Assembly (NCBI RefSeq): GCF_963855985.1
Contig: NC_087110.1
Location: forward strand, 7,927,001 to 7,991,000
DNA: 64,000 nucleotides
Direction of reading: 5' to 3'
Origin: Ostrinia nubilalis
Lineage: Eukaryota; Arthropoda; Insecta; Lepidoptera; Crambidae
In this document: positions 20,965 to 32,083 of the stretch, piece after piece
Layout of the letters: each line of letters starts with the position of its first letter
Position numbering within the stretch: the first letter of the stretch is position 1
Program-made: the position numbers and the translations under genes
The notes under the pieces: generated by a model
Told to the model about the DNA's origin: nothing
The model's database searches: none
What the model saw: only the letters and a program-made list of their open reading frames with translations

Positions 20965-21072
20965 ACTACTTGCACCTGTAACGCCCCTGGGTCTGCGGGT
21001 GTCTATGGGCGACGGTAATCACTTACCATCAGGTGATCCGTCTGCTCGTTTGCCTCCTGTCACATAAAAAAA
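20965..21072 (+). mobile_element. SINE-like 3' end, copy 1
   Basis: Contains 'ATCACTTACCATCAGGTGAT' and 'TTTGCCTCCTGTCACAT', followed by a poly(A) run. A reverse-orientation relative is at 44812-44905. This segment is commonly seen in lepidopteran DNA. Confidence 0.6.
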
Positions 21073-21098
21073 AACTAAACTAAACTAAACTTATTCGA

Positions 21099-21178
21099 AG
21101 CCATAATAGCCGAACGGGGAAGGGTTCGGACTGGCCGACTCGAGATCCGAGGAACGCGGGTTCGAATCCCACCGCATG
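21099..21178 (+). mobile_element. tRNA-like SINE head with A and B boxes
   Basis: TAGCCGAACGG (21107-21117) fits a Pol III A box, and GGTTCGAATCC (21159-21169) is a perfect B box. The acceptor ends do not pair, so it is not a tRNA gene. I infer the head of a tRNA-derived SINE. Confidence 0.6.
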
Positions 21179-21639
21179 ACTATTTTCGTAAGCCCAATCT
21201 TAACACAAGCTTAATTTAGCTTACTACAAGGGGCTAACGTAACATCACAATATCACCCTACATATTTACGTTTCATTTTTTTTCCATCACATTATTCAAC
21301 GAGGCATCACAGTATCTAAGAGTAATTAAGATTCATCTCATTTTTCAACGAAAATTAAAAACCACGAGGTTATTGTAAAGAAACAAAACTCTCACCGCTC
21401 TCGTTTTATGGGGCAATATTTTCCAACATTGTAATAGAAAAACTAGTTCAGCATTGCTGTGAATGAAAAACGTAGAAGTAGTATTAGCTAGTTACTTTTG
21501 GTGTGTTATTTCTGTCTGTAAACTGATAACTAGCGGATAAACTAATGTTATCTGAAAAAAGATACATAAAACTTGATACCTGAAAAAAGATACCTGAAAA
21601 AATAAACTTAGGGGAGTTTCTAGATTGAATGGCCCCCTA
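21179..21639. other. Non-coding stretch
   Basis: The first ~80 bp may be the body of the SINE above. Nothing else is recognised. Confidence 0.4.
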
Positions 21640-21830
21640 GAGGTCATGCTTAAACGTCCGGTGTCCCTGTATTGCGCATCCTTTTGAGAGATATCGAACT
21701 CGAGTCGGTGACTTCTCGAAGGGATGCACGATGCCAAAACAAGGGCGTCCGCGGAAGACCAGCTTCTTGACATGCCCTTACGAACATGTCAAGATAAATG
21801 CTGAGCGGTACCCTAGTGCAGTGGCCCACT
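21640..21830. repeat. Dispersed repeat related to 54255-54420
   Basis: Shares 'ACCAGCTTCTTGACAT' and neighbouring words with 54305-54350. A 93-codon minus-strand frame crosses it but has no recognised motif. Possibly part of a LINE 3' region; class unknown. Confidence 0.35.
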
Positions 21831-21869
21831 ATTTTTTTTTCTTGTTGTGTTAACAGTTTAATCCTAATA

Positions 21870-22070
21870 TCCTACAAATATTTATAAATGCGAAAGTTTG
21901 GATGTCTAGATGTTTGTTACTCTTTCACACAAATACTACTGAACGGATTTTAATGAAACTTAACAGTATTATTGTTTATAACCCAGAATAACATAATATA
22001 GGCTATAATTTATGATGATCTGTGACAAATTAAATTTCACGCGGGTAAAGCCGCAGGCGGAAAGCTAATT
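21870..22070 (+). repeat. Ubiquitous dispersed repeat, copy 1
   Basis: Very similar to 31325-31507: 'TATAAATGCGAAAGTTTGGA', 'ACTGAACGGATTTT', 'TATAGGCTATAATTTATGA', and 'AATTTCACGCGGGT' before the end. Non-coding. Confidence 0.7.
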
Positions 22071-23130
22071 GTTTATAAATGTGCTTACTGTGTGTCAATA
22101 AAGTCAATTCTATTCTAGTCTTATTCTAGGTAGGGAAGTTTTGGGACTTACCTACTTGGCCAACGCTGCCGGTCGACGCATACTCGCAAAGTTCTGGATC
22201 AAATCAAATCAAATCATTTATTGCATTACATGGGTTTTGAGATTACGCGGCCGGGGCTTACATCCAATTGTTTTAGTGAGTCTTGCTGCACGAACAACAC
22301 ACAATTCACAACATATTTCTTGAACACAGCGGGTGTTTATTTACACTGTTATTGCGGTTTTTCACTCGCACGCGCGCGCCATTGTGCTTGACTGGACGTA
22401 GGTAGTTATGTAGGTAGATTCGAAACGGCCAGCACCCTCTAGTGGCGCGTTTGCGCACTCATTTTTAGTTGGACAAAGATATTTAGTCTTATTAATAATA
22501 TTTCTAAATTTGGTTCCGTTGATATTTTGAAGTGTGAGTACATTTAATTTTAATGGTTTTCACTTGAAAGTTTGAAATGAACTTTTTTGAAGTAAATATC
22601 TGTGCTATTTCCGTTAGTCTGTTTAGAGATTTACAGCAAAGTTATAATGGATGCTATGTTTCCTGTTTGCAGTTAGAAAAATAAAACTCTGTGTTAACTG
22701 AAAAATGTATTTAAAAACTTTTATTTGATTGCCTATTCAAATTTTGTGTTTGTAAAATAAAAATGATGAATTTCAATTACTAAAGCAAAATAACTGAAAT
22801 CTGAATGTATCATTTATTTAATTTTAAATGATGACTACCTTAGCTCGATACTAGACTAAAATATCCTTGTTGTTAATATGTTAGAGCAAATTTGACATGA
22901 GAAAGGCTTCTACACTGCACTGCTCTTAATAATGAAGCCAGCACAAATCCGAGTGTGAAATGCCAAGCTATTTCCGAAGTGTTCTACACTTCTCTAAATC
23001 ATATTACTGTACCAGGAGACAGGAAGAGCTATAAATCCGGGCAAAATTTGGGTCTGCCACACCATACCTAAATTCATTTATCCTTCTCTTACTACAATAG
23101 GTGTACGTATAGAAGTTGTTCTCCTTATTT
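22071..23130. other. Non-coding stretch with a TCAAA-tailed repeat
   Basis: At about 22200-22225 a (TCAAA)n run precedes 'TCATTTATTGCATTACATGG', typical of the inverted 3' tail of a lepidopteran LINE. A GC-rich segment lies at 22355-22460. No gene is seen. Confidence 0.4.
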
Positions 23131-23134
23131 TTGT

Positions 23135-23200
23135 TTGTTCGTTCGTTTCAGCCAAATGACGTCCACTGCCGGACAAAGGCCTCCGCCTACTGCCGTGGTG
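23135..23200 (-). mobile_element. RTE-like LINE 3' tail (family B)
   Basis: On the plus strand 'TTCAGCCAAATGACGTCCAC' and 'GGACAAAGGCCTCC', the reverse complement of the family B 3' end. Confidence 0.65.
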
Positions 23201-23700
23201 CAAAAAGGACACAGATACTAGGATGTAAAATAGCTTTCAGGTTAGATTATTTTCCGTTATTTGGTCTTTGGCAAATAGGATTTCACGTTTTAGGCAATAA
23301 AAAAATTATTTCTGCAAAAGATGTTATTTCTGATAGAGGAACTTAATATTCTTTGGTTACACTTGATTAAAACGCAGAAGTTGCCGTTTTGTCACTTTTT
23401 CGATTCACCTTTTTAGTCGTAAATATTTGATTGTATTTATTTCTTGTTGCGAGTCTACTACAATAAACTCTATTGTGTAGGCACTATGTCACTAATTAAT
23501 TTAATCTTAGTAAGTGAGTAAATTTCGTGTAAAACATGATATCGTTGAAGACGTAAGATTTATCTTGTTATGGTTGACTTGACCGCCGTTTGATTATAAT
23601 TTAGTTTAATATAAGTTATCTAATGACATAAAAATACAACAAAATCCTCAATTTGCAAAATTAGAAGTTCCTTCTCACGAATTGGAGACTAATTAATGAT
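23201..23700. other. Non-coding stretch
   Basis: Nothing recognised. Confidence 0.4.
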
Positions 23701-23712
23701 CTGATGATGATG

Positions 23713-23925
23713 GTCACATAGGGCACATAGCTAGTAGAGCTGATGGCCGCTGGAGCAGGAAAGTTCTTGAGCGGCGACCACGAGCCGGAAGACGTAGCGT
23801 GGGCAGGCCTCCCACTAGGTGAACCGACGATCTGGTGAAGGTCGCGAGAGGTGCCTGGATGCGAGCGGCGCAGGACCGGTCTTTGTGGAAATCCTTGATC
23901 ATCTGAAACGAACGAACGAACGATG
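23713..23925 (+). mobile_element. RTE-like LINE 3' fragment (family B)
   Basis: Reads like the C-terminal end of an RTE polyprotein ('GGGCACATAGCTAGTAGAGC', then a GLPLGEPTIW-like degraded GRPPT-W-DD block) and ends near repeated GAAC units. Frameshifted and truncated. Confidence 0.7.
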
Positions 23926-24045
23926 ATGGTAAATGACACGAGTATCAAGGCAGATTAATCCTACTACTTGGCTTTGGTAAATAATATGATCGTGCTCATG
24001 CATTGGCGACTAAATGACTGGACGATGATGATGGTCAAACGAAGA

Positions 24046-24117
24046 AAGTATCGAGGCATTTTAATCCTACCATATTCTTACCTTAAAATGTAGTAGGATT
24101 ATGATGCCTTGATACTT
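24046..24117. repeat. Inverted repeat, 25-bp arms
   Basis: 24046-24070 and 24093-24117 are near-perfect reverse complements (arm begins AAGTATCGAGGCATT). The words 'GTATCAAGGCA' and 'TTAATCCTACTA' also recur at about 23943. Possibly a small MITE. Confidence 0.6.
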
Positions 24118-24589
24118 AAAGTAAAAATACGTCGTTATATTAATAGACCATGCCATGCAACTGTTACCTACTGCAAATAAAAATCATATAAATACCCTTT
24201 TGTCATTCAACACAACTGCTACGGAATTCAATATAAATCCAACGAGCCAACAGTTTTATAGTTCCAGTGTTGCAGTGCATTTAAAATATACATACAGGGT
24301 GTAAAAAAACCTATCACGAAGACTGAAACTACGCCTTCTGTACACCCAACCAAGTAATATTACAAAATATTATTGGTGGGAAATATTTTTTATTTTTATG
24401 ATTAAAAAAAATACAATATTCCGCAGCCCGCAATGTACAGCGCGCCACGCAACGCAATGACCGTGCCTATGTGTGTGTGAGTGTATTGGAGCGTACGCGC
24501 TTTCCGCCACTACCTACCGCGACCGCAGAAGTATTTTGTACACAAAATTACCAGATTATTCACTTCCTACATTTAAAAAACACATTCCT

Positions 24590-25033
24590 TTAGCATTTGT
24601 TTAGGTTTAGAACTAAGTACTTACCGACTAATCCCCTTCGACGTCGTCTGGAATCGGCCGCTCCAACCGGACAAGTTGTGGCTCGAACTGACGGCCTTCC
24701 ACGTGCAAGCAAACGCGTGCCAGGTAAATCGTGTTTTGATGCGCGCTCCAGTATTCCTTCACGTACAGACTGGTATTTAAGTTCCTCAAATACGACACAA
24801 TACACGCCTAGACGAGGCGGACGGAGGCACAATCGGCTGATTGTCCAACAGACGTTGTACAGCCAGAACAAAAATACGTGCATCAGTACGGTGGTGCGCT
24901 GTAGGATGTTCAGCCCGATACCTACAGCCTGCAGGGCTTCAGATGCGTTTCCACGTGCCCTCCCATAACAGTAAACCATGTTTACGTACTCACGAGCACT
25001 GTACGTATGGTTAGGCATCTTTCTAACACACAT
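24590..25033 (-). pseudogene. DUF4817-like N-terminal fragment of a transposon protein
   Basis: A 147-codon frame begins MCVRKMPNHTYSAREYVNMV and continues YGRARGNASEAL, which matches my recollection of the insect DUF4817 helix-turn-helix domain ('Y-T-EY-DM---YGEARGNA--A'). After residue ~35 the match moves to another frame (YRAEHPT...VQRL), so there is at least one frameshift. The rest is low-quality and Arg-rich. The catalytic DDE domain expected downstream is absent. This would be the DNA-binding part of a transposase; here it is dead. Confidence 0.55.
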
Positions 25034-25574
25034 TCACTATTACCACACTCACTATCACACGTTCACACACTAACTATCCGCACGAGAAAACAATCAAAAG
25101 TCGCAAGCGCATTCGACGGCCGAAGAAACCGAACTGAGCAACGCGAGGTGCGAGCGGCCCCTCGCAACAAAGGCACTGCCCCGCGCGGCGAGACTGACTG
25201 ACCAATAACAGTCAAGCAATACGTCTATCGAATGTGTCGTCGTGAATCGGTACTCTTCATTTTCAACTACAAATTTACGTAATTTTTAACTTAACAAAAA
25301 TGTAATTTCATCACTTTAGTACAGGCAAGTCTATCAACGAATGAGATTGTAAAAGCGGCGGCAAAAATACTTTGATTAATCTTTGTTAACTAAAGATCCG
25401 TCCAAGCATACTTAATAATAATTAATGCTTTAAGCAAGCTTCCAAAATACTCAAATTTTAATGAATTGTAGATGCGCAATCGTTATTAATAAAACAATAA
25501 GAATATCAATACATTTTGATAGTTATTCCGTGTAATAAAGTTACGTTCATTTAAAATAATCACGAACAAGACGA

Positions 25575-26400
25575 TGAATCTTTTTATGTTGAAGAATGGA
25601 AGTAATTGGTATGAAAGAAGTGCTAAAAGATATGAAATTTTGTTTAGTTTCTAAAATCAATCAAGTTTAAAAATAAAATCTTATCTTTTAATCTCCCATC
25701 GAAAGTGAAGGAGCAAGAGTTTGCCAGTGTGTTATTTCTAGGCGTTCAGATTGCAGTAATAAGTAAGTTAAGTTTTATTTTATTAATTACTATCGTAAAG
25801 ACGTAAAATTTATTAAGTTAGATAGCTAGAAATAATGAACCTGTGTGTAAGAGCATTTGTCATTTGTTTACAGTACTTTTTAATGATACAAGTTTATCAC
25901 ATCTGCTTACTGCCTGTGATTAACGATTAAAATTACGTTTATTTAGAATCGCGTGCATAACCATTATTTATTTCAAGTAAATTATGAAGAAAGGAAGTAA
26001 TGAGTATGGAAGGAAGACTGAAAAAAGAGACCTTTTTATTTAGTTGCTGAAATCAATTAAGTTTAAAGAACACACAATCATCACTCCTATCGAAAGTGAA
26101 TGCCTTAATCAACGATAGGAGTAACATTGCCAGGTGTTTACTCTAGGCGTTTAGAGCGGTGTGGTGTAAGCAATAATCTGAGTTTTACTTTATGAATTTT
26201 ATTACTATCGTAAAGACTTAAGTTATTGAAGTAGAGAGTTATTAATGTAAAGAATGACAGGCCTCATTCAAAAGATCATTATTCATCTGTTTACGGTACT
26301 TTTTACTTTTTAATGATACCTACTTACGCTTATCACACTTGCGTAGCTAATAAGACCTGTGATACTACATTGTGATAGAATAACGGTTATGCGTAAAAGC
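25575..26400. repeat. Diverged tandem duplication of ~400 bp
   Basis: Matching landmarks recur 390-425 bp apart: 'GAAGTAATTGGTATG' with 'GAAGTAATGAGTATGG', 'ACTATCGTAAAGACGTAA' with 'ACTATCGTAAAGACTTAA', and 'GTTTACAGTACTTTTTA' with 'GTTTACGGTACTTTTTA'. It lies inside the TA-flanked element. Confidence 0.75.
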
Positions 26401-26982
26401 ACGGTTTAGTTAACAACCTAGGTTCTGTAAGATTATTTAATTTGCGGAAAGAAACAAATTCGTGTAAAGGGTTTTTATTAATTAAAATGTAATTTATTAT
26501 TTTTTAGAATAAAAACTAAACTGGTAAGGTGATATTAAGGTGTAAGTAACTAATTTAAGTACTCATTTCATTTTTACAAACTAGGTAGATTTGGATTAAG
26601 CTCAGTTCAGTTGGTCCAGTCGTAGTCGTTGAACTCACAGTAGAGTTGAATGACTCATGGGCGAGCGCGGGTTGCGGTTCGGGGCGTGGGGGCAGCGCTT
26701 GAGCGTGTGTGCGCGCGCTGATGTCCATTTCTTATTGTAAAGACAAAAGCCTTATTGTGACGAAAATACTCAAAATTTTAATAAGGTTTCTTAGAAAAAA
26801 AAATTTTAAACAACGAATTGAAATTGATAATGTAAAAATCTTGAAAAAAATATTCTGACTTTGACCTTCAATATCTCCTAAACCACAAGTTTCCCAGGTA
26901 TGGTCCCAAAGAAAAAAATGATCCCCATGATGTGGAGAATAAGTGGTCTTCGGCTTCGGGATAGGTTTTTTTACACCCGTTA

Positions 26983-27505
26983 TAAATGGCGGATTAAATG
27001 CTTGTAGCCGCTACAGTATTCACGCGCGAAAGGATACGAATGAACTCGGGAATTTGTGTTAATGTATGAGAAACCATATAATGTGTAAAGGTTTTTAGTG
27101 TATTAAGCATATTATAAATCGCTTGGAGCACTTTAAAAATTGTAAGCTTCATTTTGTATTCAGATTGTATTATTTAAGTTATTCTACAGAAACGTTAGTA
27201 TTCATAGTAATTAATTGTTCTACAGAAACTCGTATAAAGTCTTCGAAGCGCAGTCCAGTTCTTAGAAATAGAGACTTTCTAGATTTTAGTCGCTCGACAT
27301 CGTCGCTTCTGCTTACCAGATGAAAAAATATTTTTACTAAATAAAAATGTGTAAAACACAATTATCTAATGAGGTAATGACATGATTTGATTCAGATTTG
27401 GGACTTTTTGTACGGAAACAGCATGTCAACTTACTGTGGCATCAACTATTAAACGCAGCATAAAAGTCTAATATGCTGTCGCCAGTACAAAAATACAATA
27501 CCTAT
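26983..27505. other. Non-coding stretch
   Basis: Nothing recognised beyond a short direct repeat 'TTCTACAGAAAC' at about 27182 and 27219. Confidence 0.4.
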
Positions 27506-27510
27506 CTATG

Positions 27511-27680
27511 TCATTATCATCATCATCATTTCAGCCACAGGACGTCCACTTGACTGCTGAAGATAGGCCTCCCCCAATGATTTCCATAACGACCGGTTGC
27601 TAGCGACCTGCATCCAGCGCCTTTCTAATACCTTTATGAGGTCGTCGGTCCACCTTGTGGGCCCACACCTCCACTCCAGA
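27511..27680 (-). mobile_element. RTE-like LINE 3' fragment (family A)
   Basis: Minus-strand copy: microsatellite CATCATCATCAT, tail 'GGACGTCCACTTGACTGC', coding end 'AGGTCGTCGGTCCACCTTGT'. Degenerate. Confidence 0.8.
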
Positions 27681-28300
27681 ACACATGTAGCCGGTGCGTC
27701 GATGCAAAAGCCAAAACCAGTAAAGTACCAAACTCTTAATTTTTGATTCATCCACATAAAAAATATCTAGAACATTCCACAATCCTAACACTAACAATGC
27801 CGCTGAAATAAAGTAACTCGCACATTTACCACCTAATCCGAGCATTCGGGCCTACTGTACCGCGAACGCTCACGAGCGCGCAAATAGCTATAGCTTTGAA
27901 ATCTGGAATAATGGAAGCTCATTATTTCATTCTAAAAATAGCATGAGAATTATTTGTCTGTAACACAATTTTGATAATATTTCTCTTAGTACTAAACAAT
28001 ATATTATAATTGGTACGAGTTACTGTGAATAGTATTATTAGCAAAGCAGAATAGATACCACTCCTACTCTTTCGATATGTTGAAATAGGCAACAAGGGAC
28101 AAATTAATATGCGAATCCATAAGGAGTTTAAACTAAATTCCATTGGTAAATTAGAGATAGTCGAACTCCTACTGTGGAGACCAAAAATAACCTAATGTCG
28201 AATACGAAAACACTCAAAATTGAAAACTACAAAATGTAATTTTATTAATATGAATGTAGTTCGTATTGCTATTGGACCTCCGGTTCTTGACAGCCAGATT
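27681..28300. other. Non-coding stretch
   Basis: Nothing recognised. Confidence 0.4.
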
Positions 28301-28304
28301 CAAA

Positions 28305-28362
28305 ATCATCATCATCATTTCAGCCATAAGACGTCCACTGAACATAGGCCATCCCCCAATTA
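28305..28362 (-). mobile_element. RTE-like LINE 3' tail (family A)
   Basis: Very short minus-strand tail, 'TCATCATCATTTCAGCCATA' and 'AAGACGTCCACTGAACAT'. It ends 20 bp before the next MITE. Confidence 0.65.
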
Positions 28363-28381
28363 TTCAAATAACATACATTAA

Positions 28382-28557
28382 GCCTAGGCGCAGACCACCG
28401 ACTTTTAGTTGGCCGATAGTTGGGTCGGGCTGTTAATCAGTATGGAGATATATAAAAGTGCGCACATTACACCGATTTGGTATCGGCCGATTCTTCATAC
28501 AAATTAGAATCGGACCCAACTATCGGCCGACTAAAAGTTGATGGTCTGCGTCTAGGC
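28382..28557. mobile_element. MITE family A, copy 3 (diverged, 176 bp)
   Basis: Inverted ends GCCTAGGCGCAGACCA and TGGTCTGCGTCTAGGC, with inner 'TTGGCCGATAGTTGGGTC' paired to 'ACCCAACTATCGGCCGA'. TTAA is on both sides. It is a diverged relative, in opposite orientation, of the 175-bp copies at 50578-50752 and 62274-62448. Confidence 0.75.
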
Positions 28558-28793
28558 TTAAAAAGGGCATTACTTAAAGCTCAATCAAATATGTAACTCA
28601 TAAAACTATAAGCCCCACGTAGCCCTAATGTATCCAATCGATCTCCCCCGAAATCAAGGGTGTATTACAAACCCTTGGAAAAGAGGCCTTATTTTTTCGT
28701 AGTATTAGGACCTCAATGTACGAAAATTTGATGCGGTATTTTGTCATAAAACACACACTTTCTTCACACTTCTACGTAATCACTTAATAGAAT

Positions 28794-28938
28794 CGGTTGA
28801 TAGCGGCCTGCATCCAGCGCCTTTTTGCTGCCTTTATGACCACTATTTATCTTCCAACCGGCCTTTGTGGAAATTTAATCATTGAGAAAGGTCTATCTTC
28901 AACAGTGGACGTCCTATGGCTGAAATGATGATTGATAG
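28794..28938. mobile_element. RTE-like fold-back: minus then plus tail of family A
   Basis: 28794-28845 is minus-strand coding end ('GATAGCGGCCTGCATCCAGC'). 28850-28938 is the plus-strand tail ('AACAGTGGACGTCCTATGGC', then GATGAT). Two oppositely oriented pieces of the same LINE adjoin. Confidence 0.6.
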
Positions 28939-29213
28939 AAACCCTAATAAGTGTTTAAAAATCATGGCTTTAAGTCTGAATCTTAGTAGTGCAGACATTA
29001 AAAAGTATTATTATAATATTCAGCCTTCTGACTAAGCTTCGTTGCGGGTTCCAAGAACGTAAACAAACCCACGGGACTACTCAACCTTTACTTAGAGTAT
29101 CCTTGCAGGTCAAACTTTAGATCCTAGTTATAATTAGAAGGAAAGAGAGTGGAATTATAATTCTAGCGCTTAACTTAGTGCCTGAGGAATGGGAGCGGGA
29201 TCATACAAATCTG

Positions 29214-29328
29214 AGGTGGAATTGTGTAAAGCAATCGTAATCATTTGACAGTTCACATTTAATTTTGACAGTTCATAACGTCCGATAAAGTCGGTTATAC
29301 ATTACGATTGCTTTACACAATTCCACCT
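29214..29328. mobile_element. MITE family B, copy 1 (115 bp)
   Basis: Inverted ends start AGGTGGAATTGTGTAAAGCA and run about 32 bp; CTG flanks both sides. A second copy is at 48190-48328 with the same ends and a different middle. Non-coding. Confidence 0.8.
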
Positions 29329-29544
29329 CTGAAACATAATCTGAAGTCTCAATGACGTTGCAGGTCTCAAAAACACCCCCCCCCATGCCACTCTCACACC
29401 TCAGGCACTGAATGAGTTCAGCGCTAAACCTACAGTCCCGTTCAAAGTAAAAGTCAAAAATTAATTATTTGTGTAGACTAATTAAATAGTTATTAAAAAT
29501 CGTCAAATATTTTGCTCTTATGGAGCCTCTATATCTCATAATCT

Positions 29545-29700
29545 TTTTACCCTACCAGCGCTTCGAGATCAACATTTGGCAAGTGCTGAGAATAAGCGCC
29601 GCAACAAACTCAGTCACCACTGTCTGCTGGTTCATCTTCAGCCTCTTGAATTTCACAGCTGTTTGCATCCAGCTGCTTTTTTGCCTTCTTTAACCTGTTT
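29545..29700 (+). repeat. Dispersed repeat fragment
   Basis: 'CTACCAGCGCTTCGAGATCA' and 'AACAAACTCAGTCACCACTG' relate it to 55-115 and the 2405/4655 pair. Family unknown. Confidence 0.45.
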
Positions 29701-29964
29701 TTTATTCGCGAAGGATCAAAAACTGCCTCATCCATTCTTCCTACATTCCCATCGCATAAGTAAAGGTAAGAAAATGTCCTTCTAATTCACTCGAGCACTC
29801 GGAGCCAGGATTGGACCGCGAGGACCCTCGACCTTAAGTGGACCCCAACATACTTGTATATTTGTATGCTAATATTTTTATGGGCGGATGAAAGGGGGTC
29901 TAGCTATGGCTATAATAAGTAACTATTTCTTGGGAACTATCTTACGGTATTTACATTCTTATAA
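29701..29964. other. Non-coding stretch
   Basis: Nothing recognised. Confidence 0.4.
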
Positions 29965-30180
29965 TGTAACTACCGGCCGCCCGCGACTTCGTACGCGTGG
30001 ATCCCGTTTTACCCCCCTGGAGTTTCGTAAAATCCTTTCTTAGCGGATGCCTATGTCATAACATCTACCTGCATGCCATATTTTTTTCAGCCCGATCCGT
30101 CCAGTGGTTTGGGCTGTGCGTTGATAGATCGCTATGTCAGTCAGTCACCTTTTTGTGAGTTTATATATTTAGATTTGTTG
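29965..30180 (+). repeat. Ubiquitous dispersed repeat, diverged copy
   Basis: 'CCGCCCGCGACTTCGTACGC' through 'CAGTCACCTTTTTGTGAGT' is the familiar insect repeat class also seen near 1160, 21870 and 31325. Non-coding. Confidence 0.6.
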
Positions 30181-30225
30181 TGAAGTCCTATTCTACTATG
30201 AAATAATAAATGTAATAATTTGTTC

Positions 30226-30320
30226 TCATCATCATCATCATCAGCAACAGGACCACTGCTGAACATAGGCCTCCAATGATTTCCACATCGTCCAGTTGGT
30301 AGAGACCTGCATCCAGCAAC
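30226..30320 (-). mobile_element. RTE-like LINE 3' tail (family A)
   Basis: Minus-strand tail with CATCATCATCAT and 'CACTGCTGAACATAGGCCTC'. Truncated. Confidence 0.7.
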
Positions 30321-30910
30321 ATTGAGTTTCTTTTTTGAAGTCGGTTATATAGCTTTAATTAAAATTTGTTCTACTTACAATGATAAAAACTTTCTGTGGA
30401 TGTTTCGTTAGAAATTTCCCTAATATTAGAAATAGAAATAATCCAAAAATCATCCCACAAAGCCCACACTTTTACTACAAGCTTATCTAATACTTAATCC
30501 AATTGGTTAAGACGTGTGTCCCACTAACGTATATACAGTCAAACATGATCAATAACCTACCCTAACACCCAACAAAAAGGTCTACAATCCCGCAGCAAGT
30601 ATTAGTCACATAAATATTCATTCATACTTTACGCATGGTATTCGACATTTTCTCTCTCGTCAAAGGCCCAATCGATTCTTCTCGGATTGTTTGCTGAATA
30701 AATAATCGAGTTGACTCGATTCTGGCGCGAATATTCGTGTGCTGTGTCACGTTCTTAATAAAACGTATAGAGATATTCGAGTGCTATGTTATTATTGCAT
30801 TTTATATCTATAGACAATTTAGATAGAGGATTATGATAGTAAATTCGATTACTATGATAGTATGTGTTAGCGTTATTTTGCTAATTTTAGTAGAATTGGT
30901 TTTTAATAAA
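30321..30910. other. Non-coding stretch
   Basis: Only a solitary 'TTGAAGTCGGTT' end (about 30334) is recognisable. Confidence 0.4.
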
Positions 30911-31250
30911 TCGTCATCATTATTCAGCCACAGGGCGTCCACTGGACATTTTCCAATGATTTCTAGATTGACCAGTTGGTAGCGGCCTTCATCCAGCGCC
31001 TTCCTGCTACCTTTATACGATCATCACTGTCCACCTTGTCGGTGGACGTCCAATTTCAGAACCTTTCTGTCCCATCGACTCTCAGTTCTGCGTAATATGC
31101 CCTGCCCATTGCCACTTCAGCTAGCTAATTCGTAGGGCTATGTCAGCGACCTTAGTTCGTTACCGGTCTCCTCATTTTGTATTGAATCCCGTCGAAACAC
31201 CGAGCATAGCTCTCTCCATAGCACGCTGTGCGACTTTGAGCTTGTTATTA
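30911..31250 (-). pseudogene. RTE-like LINE C-terminal RT pseudogene (family A)
   Basis: Read on the minus strand it covers the tail, the GRPPT-W-DD region and the upstream 'QWAGH' and 'KLKVAQRAMERAM'-type segment, with stops and frameshifts. Further upstream sequence of the same ORF reappears at 31786-31862, so a later insertion around 31255-31785 probably split the copy. Confidence 0.75.
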
Positions 31251-31324
31251 TAGTAATAGTTTGCAAACAAATACACGAAAAGGAAGTAGTATTTAGTTGA
31301 GTGACACTATTATCCAATTAATAT

Positions 31325-31507
31325 TATAAATGCGAAAGTTTGGATGTCTGGATGTTTGTTGCTCTTTCACGCAAAAACTACTGAACGGATTTTGATGTAA
31401 CTTTACAGTATTATTGTTTATAACCCTGAATAACATATAGGCTATAATTTATGACGATCTGTGACAAACTAAATTTCACGCGGGTGAAGCCGCGGGCAAA
31501 AGCTAGT
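31325..31507 (+). repeat. Ubiquitous dispersed repeat, copy 2
   Basis: Near-identical to 21870-22070, ending 'CACGCGGGTGAAGCCGCGG'. It appears to lie inside the split RTE copy. Confidence 0.7.
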
Positions 31508-31785
31508 TATCCAATAATTCCTAAAACCTCTCTAAAACAATTTGATATTCCTAATAATTGAGTTGGCTTTCAATTTCAATTGAAATTCAAATAAATAACT
31601 TACTTACCTCCCCGAATCAACTGGTAATTTAAGAAATGAAAATTCGGTATTTAATGATGAGTTTAAGCAACCAAATACCGAACAATTATAATACGACTTC
31701 TAGAGTCTTGCTAGAGCGGTGTCTATGTGTGCGTGGCTCGAGCGCGTTTAGTATGGAGTTTGTCTTCTGTTATATTTTGTGCCTA
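31508..31785. other. Non-coding stretch
   Basis: Part of the material interrupting the RTE copy; nothing else recognised. Confidence 0.35.
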
Positions 31786-31862
31786 TAGTGAGAGGCCACG
31801 TTTCGGAGCCATTGACATCACTGGTAACACACTGATTATAGACTTTCGTCTTGAAACTGATC
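31786..31862 (-). pseudogene. RTE-like RT fragment (family A), upstream part of 30911-31250
   Basis: Minus-strand translation includes 'NGSETWPLT', the conserved YGSETW(P/T) segment of RTE polyproteins located just before the QRAMER part. It is followed by an A-rich run. Confidence 0.65.
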
Positions 31863-31936
31863 AAACCATTATAAAAAAAAAAAAACAAAAAAAACGCTTC
31901 ATCATCATTATCACGGAGAAATAACAATAATTTTGA

Positions 31937-32083
31937 CACCCGTATTCACAAACGATACTTGCTTAAGTTAAGCTGAAAATCGAACGCACAGCATTGAATA
32001 GAGCTCTGTGATTGGTTCGTGTGTGACCCTGTGCGTCCACGCGCACTGTGAGACCTCATAGTAATTTTTGTGAATACGGGCGT
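31937..32083. mobile_element. MITE family C, 147 bp
   Basis: Ends 'ACCCGTATTCACAAA' and 'TTTGTGAATACGGGCGT' are inverted. A partial copy of one end (with CTTAAGCAAGCATTG) is at 51530-51592. Non-coding. Confidence 0.7.

Larger units (their letters stand above)
24295..26980 (-). mobile_element. TA-flanked DNA transposon with DUF4817-like coding relic
   Basis: The ends CAGGGTGTAAAAAAACCTAT and its complement (GATAGGTTTTTTTACACCCG at 26960-26979) are inverted, and TA flanks both sides (24293-24294 and 26981-26982), pointing to the Tc1/mariner group. The 2.7-kb body is largely non-coding, with a transposase-associated relic at 24590-25033. A ~400-bp block is tandemly duplicated (about 25575-25985 and 25985-26400). 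GC-rich patches lie near both ends (24430-24530 and 26630-26720). Confidence 0.65.

Noticed and set aside
21099..21178. Host tRNA gene
   Set aside because: Perfect B box but acceptor ends do not pair.
24597..24968. 123-codon plus-strand frame
   Set aside because: Antisense to the DUF4817-like relic, which is the better-supported reading.
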